The notes beneath the pieces were generated by a model. It saw only the letters and a program-made list of their open reading frames with translations, made no database searches and was not told the DNA's origin. DNA of 64,000 nt. Origin: Rhodoglobus vestalii (GTDB taxonomy: Bacteria; Actinomycetota; Actinomycetes; Actinomycetales; Microbacteriaceae). The stretch's first letter is position 1. Every line of letters begins with the position of its first letter. Shown here piece after piece: positions 36,363-44,342 of this stretch. The stretch is taken from positions 1,736,001-1,800,000 of the forward strand of contig NZ_VFRA01000001.1 of the NCBI RefSeq assembly GCF_006788895.1. Direction: 5' to 3'. The position numbers and the translations under genes are program-made.

Positions 36363-37659
36363 TGTCTCAGGACTTCGGCGACGGAACTGTGTCAGGAGAT
36401 CGGTGACATTTGATGCGTCAGGACTTCGGTGACGAGTCGGCTGTGGGTGCTCTTCTCGGCCCGCGGGGTTTGCCGTTGCTGACGTAGCGGGTGCCTGGTT
36501 CGGGCCAGGGGTGCTCGATGAGGAGCGCGCCGGTCTTGACGTCGTAGAACGCGATGGTCGTGTCATCTCGGACGATCGTGACGAGTGTTCCGGCGAGGTG
36601 GCTGCCGATCTGGAACTTCACCCCTTTGACCTTGATTCCTCCGCTGACGGTGACGTGGCGGGTGTTCTCCGGCAGGAGCGCGCCCTCGGCCGCGACCGGT
36701 GACTGCGACGGGGAGGCGGGACTGAGTGGCCGGGGCGGGTCAGCCACGGGTGTCGCGTCCCAGGCCTGCTGCGGTGTGACATGCCCTGGCAGCCCCTGGT
36801 GTGGTCGTTCGGTGTTATAGATCCGGTCAAACTCATCGACTTGCGCCTGGAGCTCACCGAGGGTCGCAGCCATGGGCTGCTTGTCTAGGAAGCGGAACAG
36901 GGTCTGATGGAAACGCTCGTTCTTGCCCTGCGTGGTCGGCTTGTAGGGCTTTCCGGTGATCGGCTCGACACCGAGCCGGGTGACGTAATCGACGAGCTGG
37001 CCCACGATCCCTAGCCGGCAGCGACGTGCGATGCGACCGCGAGACGGGAGTGGTCGTCGAGGAGCTGGAAGATGACGCATTTGCGGCCACCGGTGAGAAC
37101 GTACTCGGTCGCGTCGAGTTGCCGGCATGCATTCGGTGCCGGATACACGAACCTGCGGAACGACGCACGCGGGCGTTTGTTCGGCGCCGCCCTAGCAACA
37201 CCCGCGTCGCGGAACACGCGCGACAGCGTCGCGTTCGATGGGGCAGGCAACCCCATCGCGATCATCTTTGCCTGCACGCTGATCGGCCCATAGTCCAGGC
37301 CAGACTGCTCCAACGCCGCCCGCACCTCCAGCGCCTGCCGCTTCACGTCCTCACTCACACGAGTCGGTGACGTTCGCGGGCGACGCGACTTCGGCTCGAG
37401 CACCGCTGCGGGCCCGTCAGCTACCGCTCGCGCACGCAGGAGATAGAACGTCTTCCGGGAGATGCCGTGCTCGGCGCAGAACGTCGTCACCGCGCCACGC
37501 GGAGCATCTGGCGGCCATTGCGAGATCGCAAGACGGACACGAGGGTCAACAGGGTTATTTCGGCTCATCCATCAAATCTGGGGGAGAAGTGTCACCACCA
37601 ACAACGTCGGCAACGTCACCGATGTCGTGACGCAGAACTGTCACCGAAGTCCTGAGACA
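36363..37659 (-). mobile_element. defective IS481-type element
   Basis: Ends TGTCTCAGGACTTCGG (36363 on) and its inverted copy up to 37659. Each end carries two to three degenerate direct copies of a TCAGGACTTCGGTGAC-like motif, typical transposase binding sites. About 1297 bp. The transposase is broken. No NCTAGN duplication at these borders. Confidence 0.8.
36418..37568 (-). pseudogene. IS481 transposase with internal deletion
   Basis: The 5' frame (37011-37568) gives MSRNNPVDPRVRLAISQWPP, an HTH, and the first catalytic Asp region ACRQLDATEYVLTGGRKCVI, ending DDHSRLAVASHVAAG. The 3' frame (36418 to about 37010) resumes at GQLVDYVTRLGVEPITGKPY and has the Glu (QGKNERFHQTLFRFL). The segment expected between them, including the second catalytic Asp (DNG), is absent and the frame changes, so the enzyme is dead. 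The C-terminus carries the usual extra beta-rich domain (GTLVTIVRDDTTIAFYDV). Confidence 0.88.
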
Positions 37660-37676
37660 CAACATCCTTGTCTAAA

Positions 37677-37704
37677 GGTCGGAACTAAACCCAGGCCAAA
37701 TCAC
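37677..37704. repeat. right copy of the 28-bp inverted repeat
   Basis: GGTCGGAACTAAACCCAGGC followed by CAAATCAC; exact inverse of 36317-36344. Confidence 0.8.
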
Positions 37705-37834
37705 TGGTCGATGTCCGCTTGGAGTGTTTTGGAGTTGCGTCCGTGCGAGTGGTGTGCTTTCGTTTCACCGGGTGGGGTCAGTGGTTTTAGGTTAGGTGGC
37801 AATCAGTTCGGGCAGTACGGACGCGGGAAGTTCG

Positions 37835-37983
37835 TACAAATCACCAAGGCAGGACGGGAGCTCCTAGACAAGGTGTTGCCCGACCACCTCACGACCGAGG
37901 AAACGATTCTCGCGCCACGATCGACGGATGAACGGAACATGCTCGCTCAGCTGCTTAGCAAACTTACCGCTACCGCCAACTAA
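37835..37983 (+). pseudogene. MarR-family regulator, 3' remnant
   Basis: The frame encodes VQITKAGRELLDKVLPDHLT then EERNMLAQLL-like residues (APRSTDERNMLAQLLSKLTA): the wing end and C-terminal dimer helix of a MarR protein. Upstream of about 37830 no DNA-binding part can be read; the gene was cut off near the 28-bp repeat. The missing half is not elsewhere in the window. Confidence 0.6.
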
Positions 37984-38083
37984 GCTTCGCCACTGAGCAC
38001 CGCTGCCGCTGCCCGCAGGGAATCGTCGAGCGGGACAGGAATGCTTGCTCGGGCACTAGCGCCCTCGAACCGTTCTCCTGTGT

Positions 38084-38350
38084 TTAGAGTTTTCTGTAAA
38101 CCTCGCGACGGTGCGCAACCTCAACAATAAGGATCAATATCTGGTCGTCATCAATGTTGGTGAGGATCCGATAATCACCGACTCGGTAGCGCCAGAATTC
38201 ATCATTCACAAGCTTCTTACCGAGAAGGCGCGGGTTATCAAGCTGCGCGAGCTTCTGCTCAAGAAAACCACGGATACGCTTCGCTGCCGCAGGATCAAGT
38301 TTTCCAACCTGTTTCGCTGCTTTCGGAGTGAACCTGATCGTGTAGCTCAC
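38084..38350 (-). CDS. RelE/ParE-family toxin (second TA pair)
   Basis: 88 residues: MSYTIRFTPKAAKQVGKLDP, then FWRYRVGDYRILTNIDDDQI and VEVAHRREVYRKL, the conserved RelE C-terminal block. The start overlaps the antitoxin stop by 4 bp. It is not closely similar to the first toxin (3961-4224), so the two pairs are independent acquisitions. Confidence 0.87.
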   Translation of the reverse strand: MSYTIRFTPKAAKQVGKLDPAAAKRIRGFLEQKLAQLDNPRLLGKKLVNDEFWRYRVGDYRILTNIDDDQILILIVEVAHRREVYRKL

Positions 38351-38565
38351 GCAGGCCAGATCACGTCTTCAAGATCGATAGCATCGTCATTTGATTGAGT
38401 GAATTCCTCCAACGCATCTTTCGCCAGAAGGTAGTCCTCATTCTCGTCCAGATACTGCGTCAATGCCTCGGTCGCATAGAACGTCTTCGATCTTCCCGTG
38501 CGTGAAGACAGGTACTGCAGGCGGTGCTCCGTCTCGTCATCAACGCGAAGATTGATTTGTGGCAT
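38347..38565 (-). CDS. ribbon-helix-helix (RelB/DUF6290-type) antitoxin
   Basis: 72 residues from ATG 38565 with AGGAGG upstream. MPQINLRVDDETEHRLQYLS then RTGRSKTFYATEALTQYLDE is a ribbon-helix-helix DNA-binding unit; the acidic tail (SNDDAIDLEDVIWPA) should wrap the toxin. A perfect palindrome lies 15 bp upstream of the start (38581-38600), the expected operator. Confidence 0.85.
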   Translation of the reverse strand: MPQINLRVDDETEHRLQYLSSRTGRSKTFYATEALTQYLDENEDYLLAKDALEEFTQSNDDAIDLEDVIWPA

Positions 38566-38580
38566 GGGATCCTCCTATGA

Positions 38581-38600
38581 ATGCTATACAAATATAGCAT
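38581..38600. promoter_or_regulatory. perfect 20-bp palindromic operator of the second TA pair
   Basis: ATGCTATA-CAAA-TATAGCAT: perfect 8-bp arms around 4 bp. It lies between promoter and ribosome site of the antitoxin gene, suited to a ribbon-helix-helix dimer of dimers. Confidence 0.65.
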
Positions 38601-38667
38601 ATTGTCGGACGATTGAGGCCCAATCTCGGCTTGCTATCGTGCCGTCGGGCGAACGTTCTCTGGGCGG

Positions 38668-39102
38668 TCAGTGGATGGCAGCGAGGCTTGCGAGCGTTTG
38701 CGCGACGGCGTCAGCTAATTCTCGGCCTTTGACCGCGAAGTGGCGCTCGAAGTAGTCTACGTGCTCCTGATGACCGTGGAAGTGATGCGGAGTCAACACG
38801 GCCGAGAACACCGGCACCTCGGTCTCCAACTGCACGCGCATTAGCGCGTCGACCACTGTCGACGCCACGAAGTCATGTCGGTAGATTCCCCCGTCCGCCA
38901 CGAGCGCACAGGCAGCGATAGCGTCGTAGCTGCCAGAGCGCGCAAGTCGCTGGATGTGCAGAGGGATTTCGAATGCACCCGGAACCCGGACGACGTCCAC
39001 ATCGCCGATCCCGACGTCCCGGAGGCGATCTGTGAATGCTTCGACGGCCCGTTCGACGATTTCCGAGTGCCATTGCGCGGCAACGATTACGACACTAGAC
39101 AT
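38668..39102 (-). CDS. ribH: type II lumazine synthase (RibH2)
   Basis: 144 residues. Ligand-site VPGAFEIPLHIQRLARSG and the signature DGGIYRHDFVASTVVDALMR then VQLETEVPVFSAVLTPHHFH match the type II enzyme known from Brucella and Mesorhizobium RibH2, not the usual actinobacterial RibH (which has GTxHFEYV). Condenses 5-amino-6-ribitylaminouracil with 3,4-dihydroxy-2-butanone 4-phosphate to 6,7-dimethyl-8-ribityllumazine. No other rib gene is nearby. An FMN riboswitch precedes it, confirming its place in flavin supply. Confidence 0.88.
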   Translation of the reverse strand: MSSVVIVAAQWHSEIVERAVEAFTDRLRDVGIGDVDVVRVPGAFEIPLHIQRLARSGSYDAIAACALVADGGIYRHDFVASTVVDALMRVQLETEVPVFSAVLTPHHFHGHQEHVDYFERHFAVKGRELADAVAQTLASLAAIH

Positions 39103-39118
39103 AGTGATTGCTCCTCCC

Positions 39119-39253
39119 GTCCTCTCTCATCCGGACTATAACCGTCGGCCCCGGAATCACACCGGGTCAGCACCCCCACAGTGGAGACACTCGCGGGCTT
39201 ACACGGATTCGCCGCGACACCGCCGGTGGGGAATCTCACCCCGCCCTGAGGAC
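39119..39253 (-). ncRNA. FMN riboswitch (RFN element)
   Basis: Minus strand: P1 arms GTCCTC (39248-39253) and GAGGAC (39119-39124) close the core. Between them are AGGGCGGGGTGAGATTCCCC, ACCGGCGGT, AGCCCGCGAG, GACCCGGTGTGATTCCGGGG, CCGACGGT and AGTCCGGATGAGAGAGG, the conserved RFN segments in order. FMN binding should reduce expression of the ribH2 gene whose ATG is 17 bp downstream; GGGAGGAG is the ribosome site just after P1. Confidence 0.96.
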
Positions 39254-39499
39254 GTACAAATGAGATATTACCAGCGCCAGCAGTGCGGTCAGGGTTGCAA
39301 CGTAGACGGTCGCTGGCCGCCATGTAAGGGAGCACGCGAGACTTACATCACAACGGCTTTTCACTTTCGCCCCAGGGGAAACCTTTAGCGGGGCGCATCG
39401 AGGATCGTGAGCTTTTATGGATCCGCCACTAACGAACACTTCGTTGCTTTGATGGCCCGCAAGCTGAGCCTCCTGCTCGGCTTGCCCTCTTATGAGGAG

Positions 39500-40462
39500 T
39501 CACCTTGCAGGGGCGCTCAACGTTGAGAGGAGTGCCGCGGGGGTTTCTGGAGTCTTGAGTGAGAGAGCGAACTGTTTGCCGTTGGTTGTATCGACGACGA
39601 TCCCAGGTCCGGTGCGGAGGATTATGGCCGATCGGCCAGGCATAACCCGGTAGCCCCATCCGCCCCATTGCTCTGGTTTCAGGGCTTCGGTGTGGACAGA
39701 CTTGACCGAGACGAGTGGAATTGTTTTCAGCGAGATACCCAATATCCAGGTAACGACTTTGAGGCCCCGCCAGTCCACACTGATGCGCACGCGAGCGAAT
39801 GCCACCATCGGCACTACCAGGACCAGCAGAATCGCTGCGCCCCATAGGTCGCCTCCCGTAGATTGTTCGCGGGAGGCAAGAACGAGCAAAGCGACTCCGC
39901 CGCTAAGCATGGCCACGCCGACTACTGCGAATATCGGGACGGTGACGGTGGAAATCCACGCGCCGGTTTCTGTCGGAGTAAAGAGCACTTCGACGGGAGG
40001 CTCCGTCGGCTCTGGCTCCACCCACTGGTGTGCGATCAGGAACGGAATCAGGCCGTACGCCAGCAACACCATGAAAAGCAACGGCCACGCGCCGACCTGC
40101 GGCACGGCGGTGGTTCCGGAGGTAATAGTCGAGCCGGCAGTCACCAGCCAGACCCCACATGCCAGACCGGCGGCGAACCCACTCCACAGGAAAGTTTTAC
40201 GGCGAATATAGGCCGCACTCTCTCGAAGCGCGAAGGTCGAGATGATGGCAGAGCCAACGCACACCAACGACACCAGAACTATCGCCAAGCCCGTCGGCCA
40301 CGTCGAGCTCACCCCGTTGCTACCCCATTGGCGCGGGAGATCCGACGGAAGCATCTCGCGCCAAAACAGCCACGTTATGACCGTGACGGCGAGGGGAACC
40401 CACAGCGTGAGCGCCGCAATGACATCTCGAACTCGCGCTCGGTCGGAGCTCTCGGTGTTCAT
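39500..40462 (-). CDS. DUF1648-type membrane protein
   Basis: 320 residues with about six helices. The N-terminal block LWVPLAVTVITWLFWREMLP then SDLPRQWGSNGVSSTWPTGL is the DUF1648 signature. A C-terminal PH-like domain follows the last helix (VRISVDWRGLKVVTWILGIS, GGWGYRVMPGRSAIILRTGP). ATG 40462 overlaps the GntR stop by 4 bp. Such proteins pair with small GntR repressors; their biochemical role is not known to me. Confidence 0.78.
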   Translation of the reverse strand: MNTESSDRARVRDVIAALTLWVPLAVTVITWLFWREMLPSDLPRQWGSNGVSSTWPTGLAIVLVSLVCVGSAIISTFALRESAAYIRRKTFLWSGFAAGLACGVWLVTAGSTITSGTTAVPQVGAWPLLFMVLLAYGLIPFLIAHQWVEPEPTEPPVEVLFTPTETGAWISTVTVPIFAVVGVAMLSGGVALLVLASREQSTGGDLWGAAILLVLVVPMVAFARVRISVDWRGLKVVTWILGISLKTIPLVSVKSVHTEALKPEQWGGWGYRVMPGRSAIILRTGPGIVVDTTNGKQFALSLKTPETPAALLSTLSAPAR

Positions 40463-40812
40463 GATGGCGTTCCTTCGATTATTCGACGAATCTCTGGCTG
40501 GGACAGTCCCAGTCTTCGCGCCTCTGCCCGGAACTGTTCGGCGATCGCTCCCAATCGCACAAAACCTGGTTCAACTTCGGGATGCACCCACGCTCCCCGG
40601 CCCTGCCGCATCTCGATGATGCGCTCATCACGCAAAACGCCATACGCACGGAGCACCGTGTGCATATTGATGCCCAAAGAAGTCGCCAACTCGCGAGCAG
40701 CCGGAAGTCGCTCGCTCGGAACCAGCTCGCCCTTGAGGACGGCCACCCGGATCTGAACAGCGATCTGCCCCGCAAGGGACACCGTGGATGCATGATCCAC
40801 CCGGAACAACAT
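40459..40812 (-). CDS. GntR-family regulator, YtrA type
   Basis: 117 residues. MLFRVDHASTVSLAGQIAVQ then LPAARELATSLGINMHTVLR form the GntR winged helix; the short C-terminal helix pair (FRAEARRLGLSQPEIRRI) is that of the YtrA subfamily. First gene of an operon with the DUF1648 protein. The ATG overlaps its own probable operator at 40812, so the mRNA is likely leaderless and self-repressed. Confidence 0.87.
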   Translation of the reverse strand: MLFRVDHASTVSLAGQIAVQIRVAVLKGELVPSERLPAARELATSLGINMHTVLRAYGVLRDERIIEMRQGRGAWVHPEVEPGFVRLGAIAEQFRAEARRLGLSQPEIRRIIEGTPS

Positions 40813-40833
40813 GTTCTAAACTCTAGTAGAACA
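40812..40833. promoter_or_regulatory. GntR operator candidate TGTTCTA-N8-TAGAACA
   Basis: Perfect 7-bp inverted arms 8 bp apart, touching the first base of the GntR start codon. Position and form suit autorepression. Confidence 0.6.
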
Positions 40834-41340
40834 ATCTGCCGGTTGTCCCGTCACCCGCTAAACAAGATTCGTATCGCGCAAGCGTGGCCCGATTGCAGCC
40901 AGAGGCGCCCGTAAGTGGGACGGCGTTCGAATACTTCCGTACCGTGATTGAGGCCTGAGCCGCCGACTGGATTGCGATGTCGCGGATAGCCTGCCCGCAT
41001 GGAATTGTCACTCAGGTGCGTCAAGTGCAACACTTTGCGGATTCGGCCTGACGGGTTCTGGCGGGCCGCCTCTCGTGGGCAAATCGGAGCCGGCTCAACG
41101 CGTTGTTCTTGACAACACACCTGTTCAGATAGATATCGTCGCCGGGTGGAGGGCGGCCGAACCAGACGCGATCAGAAGCGCCGCCACCGAAAACCCATAC
41201 GACCTTGCCACTGACACAGACGCAAAGCCCGACGGGCCCCTAAGCCCCTCACATTCTCCGGCTGACATCAACACATCGGACGGCGCACACGCCCGCGACT
41301 TGGTCTATACGGACCGCTTCCCGGCTGTTTTGTTAGGGAC
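40834..41340. other. non-coding stretch before the DprA leader
   Basis: The frame from 41075 is open into dprA, but its first 147 codons lack family resemblance and are better read as non-coding leader. No RNA gene was recognised before 41341. Confidence 0.55.
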
Positions 41341-41491
41341 TTTTTTGTCTGTCTGGCCGGTCATCGTAGTTCGCTTCGTGCCTCTCTTTGCGGGCTTTCG
41401 CGGCATATCCTCACTGCGTTCCGGTATTCCACGACCCTTCACTGCCGGCACTTTCGCTCTCAATCGATTCTCTTGCCAGACAGGCAAAAAA
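41341..41491 (+). ncRNA. stem-closed structured leader of the DprA gene (candidate)
   Basis: TTTTTTGTCTGTCTGGC (41341-41357) pairs with GCCAGACAGGCAAAAAA (41475-41491) along 17 bp if one G-U pair is allowed, closing a 117-nt interior. The interior has further GC-rich complementary pieces (for example TGCGGGC/GGCA and TGCCGGCA). GGAAGAGAGAA (41501-41511) and ATG 41516 follow. The leader of the DUF3560 gene has the same plan (42879-43077). Not a motif I recognise. Confidence 0.5.
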
Positions 41492-41515
41492 TCAGTTGAG
41501 GGAAGAGAGAACCCC

Positions 41516-42289
41516 ATGACTACCATTACTAGCAGCACCCTTGATAGCATTCACCAGCAGCACCACGGCCTCACGCTGGACACCCTCGCCCGCGTCGCGC
41601 TGTCCTCGATGAGCGAACCGGGAGATGGCGACATTGGGCGGCTCGTGGCAACCCTGATCACCCCCGAGCATCCACACTGGCCCACCCGCATGAACGATCT
41701 GGGCATAAACGCCCCGTTCGCACTGTGGGTGCGTGGCAACAGCGAGATCCTGATCGACGATAAGACCACGGCCATCGTCGGAGCCCGAGCCGCCACCGGC
41801 TACGGGGAACACATCACCATGGAAATTACTGCCGGGCTTGTCGAGCGCGGCCACACTATCGCTTCAGGTGCCGCGTATGGCATTGATGGGATGGCTCACC
41901 GGGCGGCGCTTGCCTCCGGTGGTCGTACTATCGCCTACCTTGCCGGAGGGGTCGACAGGTTCTACCCGTCAGGTCACGACGCACTCCTTGGTCGAATTGT
42001 TGAGCATGGCGTGGTGGTATCCGAGCTACCGTGCGGGGCCATGCCGACCCGGTGGCGTTTCCTGCAACGCAACCGACTGATAGCCGCCAACAGCGCCACC
42101 GTGGTCGTCACCGAGGCAGGGTGGCGTTCCGGATCGTTGAACACCGCGAGCCACGCCGCCGCCCTCGGCCGTCCAGTTGGCGCGGTGCCGGGACCGGTCA
42201 CCAGCGCGGCATCCGCCGGATGCCACCGCCTCATCCGGGAGAGCCGCGCCACCCTCATCACCAACACCGAGGAAGCTGCCACACTCTAA
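41516..42289 (+). CDS. short DprA/Smf-like protein, mobile-element type
   Basis: 257 residues from ATG 41516, strong purine ribosome site GGAAGAGAGAA. The Rossmann/SLOG core is complete: TAIVGARAATGYGEHITMEI, TIASGAAYGIDGMAHRAALA, YLAGGVDRFYPSGHDALLGR, PTRWRFLQRNRLIAANSATV, VTEAGWRSGSLNTASHAAAL. There is no C-terminal winged helix and only a short head, unlike the chromosomal DprA that loads RecA. Short forms like this travel on plasmids and integrative elements; the adjacent DUF3560 remnant agrees. DNA binding is likely, exact role open. Confidence 0.82.
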   Translation: MTTITSSTLDSIHQQHHGLTLDTLARVALSSMSEPGDGDIGRLVATLITPEHPHWPTRMNDLGINAPFALWVRGNSEILIDDKTTAIVGARAATGYGEHITMEITAGLVERGHTIASGAAYGIDGMAHRAALASGGRTIAYLAGGVDRFYPSGHDALLGRIVEHGVVVSELPCGAMPTRWRFLQRNRLIAANSATVVVTEAGWRSGSLNTASHAAALGRPVGAVPGPVTSAASAGCHRLIRESRATLITNTEEAATL

Positions 42290-42293
42290 CCAC

Positions 42294-42323
42294 GGTGGGC
42301 CGACCCAGCAGGGCCGGCCCACC
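42294..42323 (+). terminator. GC-rich hairpin after dprA
   Basis: GGTGGGCCG (42294-42302) and CGGCCCACC (42315-42323), 9-bp perfect stem, 12-nt loop, starting 4 bp after the stop. No T tract follows. Confidence 0.5.
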
Positions 42324-42362
42324 CCCCTAAGCAAGACAGAGACGCCAAACACAGACGGTCGA

Positions 42363-42382
42363 GGATCCCGTGCACGGGATCC
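42363..42382. repeat. perfect 20-bp palindrome
   Basis: GGATCCCGTGCACGGGATCC reads the same on both strands. Followed by another hairpin GGCCGGGC/GCCCGGCC at 42450-42471. Both are in the 210-bp non-coding gap after dprA. Confidence 0.85.
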
Positions 42383-42499
42383 GGCAGTTGCAAGCGATAC
42401 CGATGCTCTCACCGATGGCTTGCAGCTCAATACCCAGCTCGAGTCTGCAGGCCGGGCACCGAGGCCCGGCCCACCCGAAACCGCGTTCAACCTGGAGAT

Positions 42500-42646
42500 G
42501 TGAAGAGCCCCGAGAGGGAGGGTGACATCGTCAACGCTGCGCCGACCGAGCATGACGCGCTCGACTGGTCCACTTTGGGTGAGGCGAAATCCTTGGACTT
42601 GGCTGATCATGAGTATCGCGCGCTTCTCAATAAAGTCCTGAGTTGA
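42500..42646 (+). CDS. small hypothetical protein (48 aa)
   Basis: GTG 42500, preceded by CTGGAG, encodes VKSPEREGDIVNAAPTEHDA then LDWSTLGEAKSLDLADHEYR and ends LLNKVLS. It is charged, soluble and without a recognised family. It follows dprA in the mobile remnant and may be a small element protein or a fragment. Confidence 0.35.
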   Translation: MKSPEREGDIVNAAPTEHDALDWSTLGEAKSLDLADHEYRALLNKVLS

Positions 42647-42878
42647 GTTCGGCGGTTAAGTGGGACCACGAATCGCTCTCACGATCGGCTTGGGTCGTCG
42701 CATCACTGAAGGTTTCTCTTACGGACGATCGTGTCCCGAAGACGACTGCTGAAGTCTTTGCAACCGACTCTTGAGGATGACGTGGACTTATCCGTTGGGG
42801 TATGGCTCAAATAGGCACAATAAGAAGCAAAGGTCGACGGCGTAACGCCGCAGTTTCCCTGGTGAGCTGGCGCTCACG

Positions 42879-43077
42879 TTTTTGCCAAAGCGCTCTGCGA
42901 GCGATTTTACGGTCGGCTTTGCTCCACACAAGCGGCTTGCAGCCGCCTGCTCCTCCGAAGATTTTTTGTACGCGGTCGCAAGCTCCCTTATTTCGCACCA
43001 AAATTCTTCGCCCCGCAGTCCTACGGGTTGTGTTCCGCTTCACCTCCCATCGGCACGAAGCGCCGCTTTGGCAAAAA
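42879..43077 (+). ncRNA. stem-closed structured leader of the DUF3560 gene (candidate)
   Basis: TTTTTGCCAAAGCG (42879-42892) is exactly complementary to CGCTTTGGCAAAAA (43064-43077). Interior hairpin GCGGCT-TGC-AGCCGC at 42932-42946; hairpins CGGCG-TAA-CGCCG (42838-42850) and GTGAGC-TGGC-GCTCAC (42862-42877) stand just in front. GGAAGAGAGAA (43083-43093) and ATG 43101 follow. Same plan as the DprA leader. Confidence 0.5.
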
Positions 43078-43100
43078 AACGTGGAAGAGAGAAGAAGAAC

Positions 43101-43725
43101 ATGCTGACAATCACCCACACACACGAAGCCGGAACCATGGTTGAGGGCACAGTGCGCGGAGATGGAACGGCCGAAATCTTGAAGGCTCAGCGCTGGCGCT
43201 GGGGGCGTAGCATCGCGGCGTGGTTTGTGCCGCAGAGCCGCGACCGCCTGCCGAAGTGGCACACCATCAACGCCGCCGCCACAGCATTACGCGCGGCAGG
43301 GTTCGAGGTCGCAACAGAAATTGACGAGGCCACCCGATCCACCGCCGAAGTAGAGGCGGGAAAAATTGAGCGCCAAGAACAGCGCGCGGGCGCGCTTGAT
43401 TCCAAGGCCGACCGCAAAGCCACAGCCGCAGACCAGGCACAGGCGCGTGCAGACCGTCGCTAACCGCATCAAAAAGTTGGAAGCAGACACCCGACGCACT
43501 CAGCGCCACATCACCGGCAAGCGCGAATGGATCACCAACGATGCCGGGCAAAGTGCGTTCAGTGCCGAACCAATCGCAGCTACCGGTGCCTATCTTGACC
43601 GCCTCACCATTCTGCTGGCTGAGCAGCAAGACCAGCTGACCTACTGGCTGCAAGTTCGCGCTGACCAGATCGCCGGAGGCACCGCCACCAACTACAGCCG
43701 CGAAACAATCAGCAAGGGCCACTAG
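43101..43725 (+). pseudogene. DUF3560 mobile-element protein, internal deletion
   Basis: From ATG 43101, MLTITHTHEAGTMVEGTVRG then WRWGRSIAAWFVPQSRDRLP is the DUF3560 N-terminus, continuing to ATAADQAQARADRR and a stop at 43461-43463. The family's C-terminal part (TVANRIKKLEADTRRTQRHI, DRLTILLAEQQDQLTYWLQV) continues in another frame to the TAG at 43723-43725. The central segment normally between them (the IPFGQPILVGHHSE-like region) is missing. An out-of-frame deletion at about 43450 explains this. DUF3560 genes travel with plasmid and ICE modules; function unknown. Confidence 0.75.
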
Positions 43726-44342
43726 GGCGTGTCTCCTAATGCCTTAGCCCAGATGATTATGGCCCGGAGGACAACCCCGCCGCGGTAGGTGAGGGCGAGT
43801 TTGTCGTAGCGGGTGGCGATGCCACGCCACTGCTTGAAGACCTCGAAACACCGCTCAATGACGTTGCGGCGTTTGTAGGACACCTTGTCAAAAGTGGGAG
43901 GGCGACCTCCGGCTTGGCCACGTCGTTTCCGATTGGCGACCTGGTCCGATCGTTCCGGGATCACGGCATGAATGCCACGATCCCGGAGCATTTTCCGATT
44001 AGCTTTGGACGAATACGCTTTGTCACCCATCGCTCGATCCGGCGTCGTGCGAGGCCGACCCCCGCCGAGCCGAGGCACTCGCAGGCTCCCCAAGACTTCG
44101 GGGAACATCGGTGAGTCACCGCCCTGCCCCGGTCCCAGCAGAATCACCAACGGTCGAAGATTCGCGTCACACAACGCGTGAATCTTCGTCGTCAATCCGC
44201 CGCGTGACCGGCCAATTGCGTGGTCAGCAGGCTCAGTGAGCAGATTCGTGTAGTTCTGAAGTTCCCCCTGTGGTGCGCGGAAGATTGGTGCCGTGCTGGT
44301 GGGCGCGGTTGACCGTGGAGTCCACGGACACCTCCCAATCAA
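43722..44342 (-). CDS. IS5/IS427 transposase, ORF B
   Basis: The family sequence starts at about APQGELQNYTNLLTEPADHA and runs through HAIGRSRGGLTTKIHALCDA, the second catalytic Asp in AMGDKAYSSKANRKML and the Glu in RRNVIERCFEVFKQWRGIA. The nominal start at 44342 is inside ORF A; expression as an A-B fusion is expected. The TAG stop (43722-43724) is supplied by the CTAG target site. Confidence 0.9.
   Translation of the reverse strand: MIGRCPWTPRSTAPTSTAPIFRAPQGELQNYTNLLTEPADHAIGRSRGGLTTKIHALCDANLRPLVILLGPGQGGDSPMFPEVLGSLRVPRLGGGRPRTTPDRAMGDKAYSSKANRKMLRDRGIHAVIPERSDQVANRKRRGQAGGRPPTFDKVSYKRRNVIERCFEVFKQWRGIATRYDKLALTYRGGVVLRAIIIWAKALGDTP

Noticed and set aside
41075..41515. 147-codon N-terminal extension of DprA
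   Set aside because: No family match, contains the leader stem, and a strong ribosome site precedes ATG 41516.
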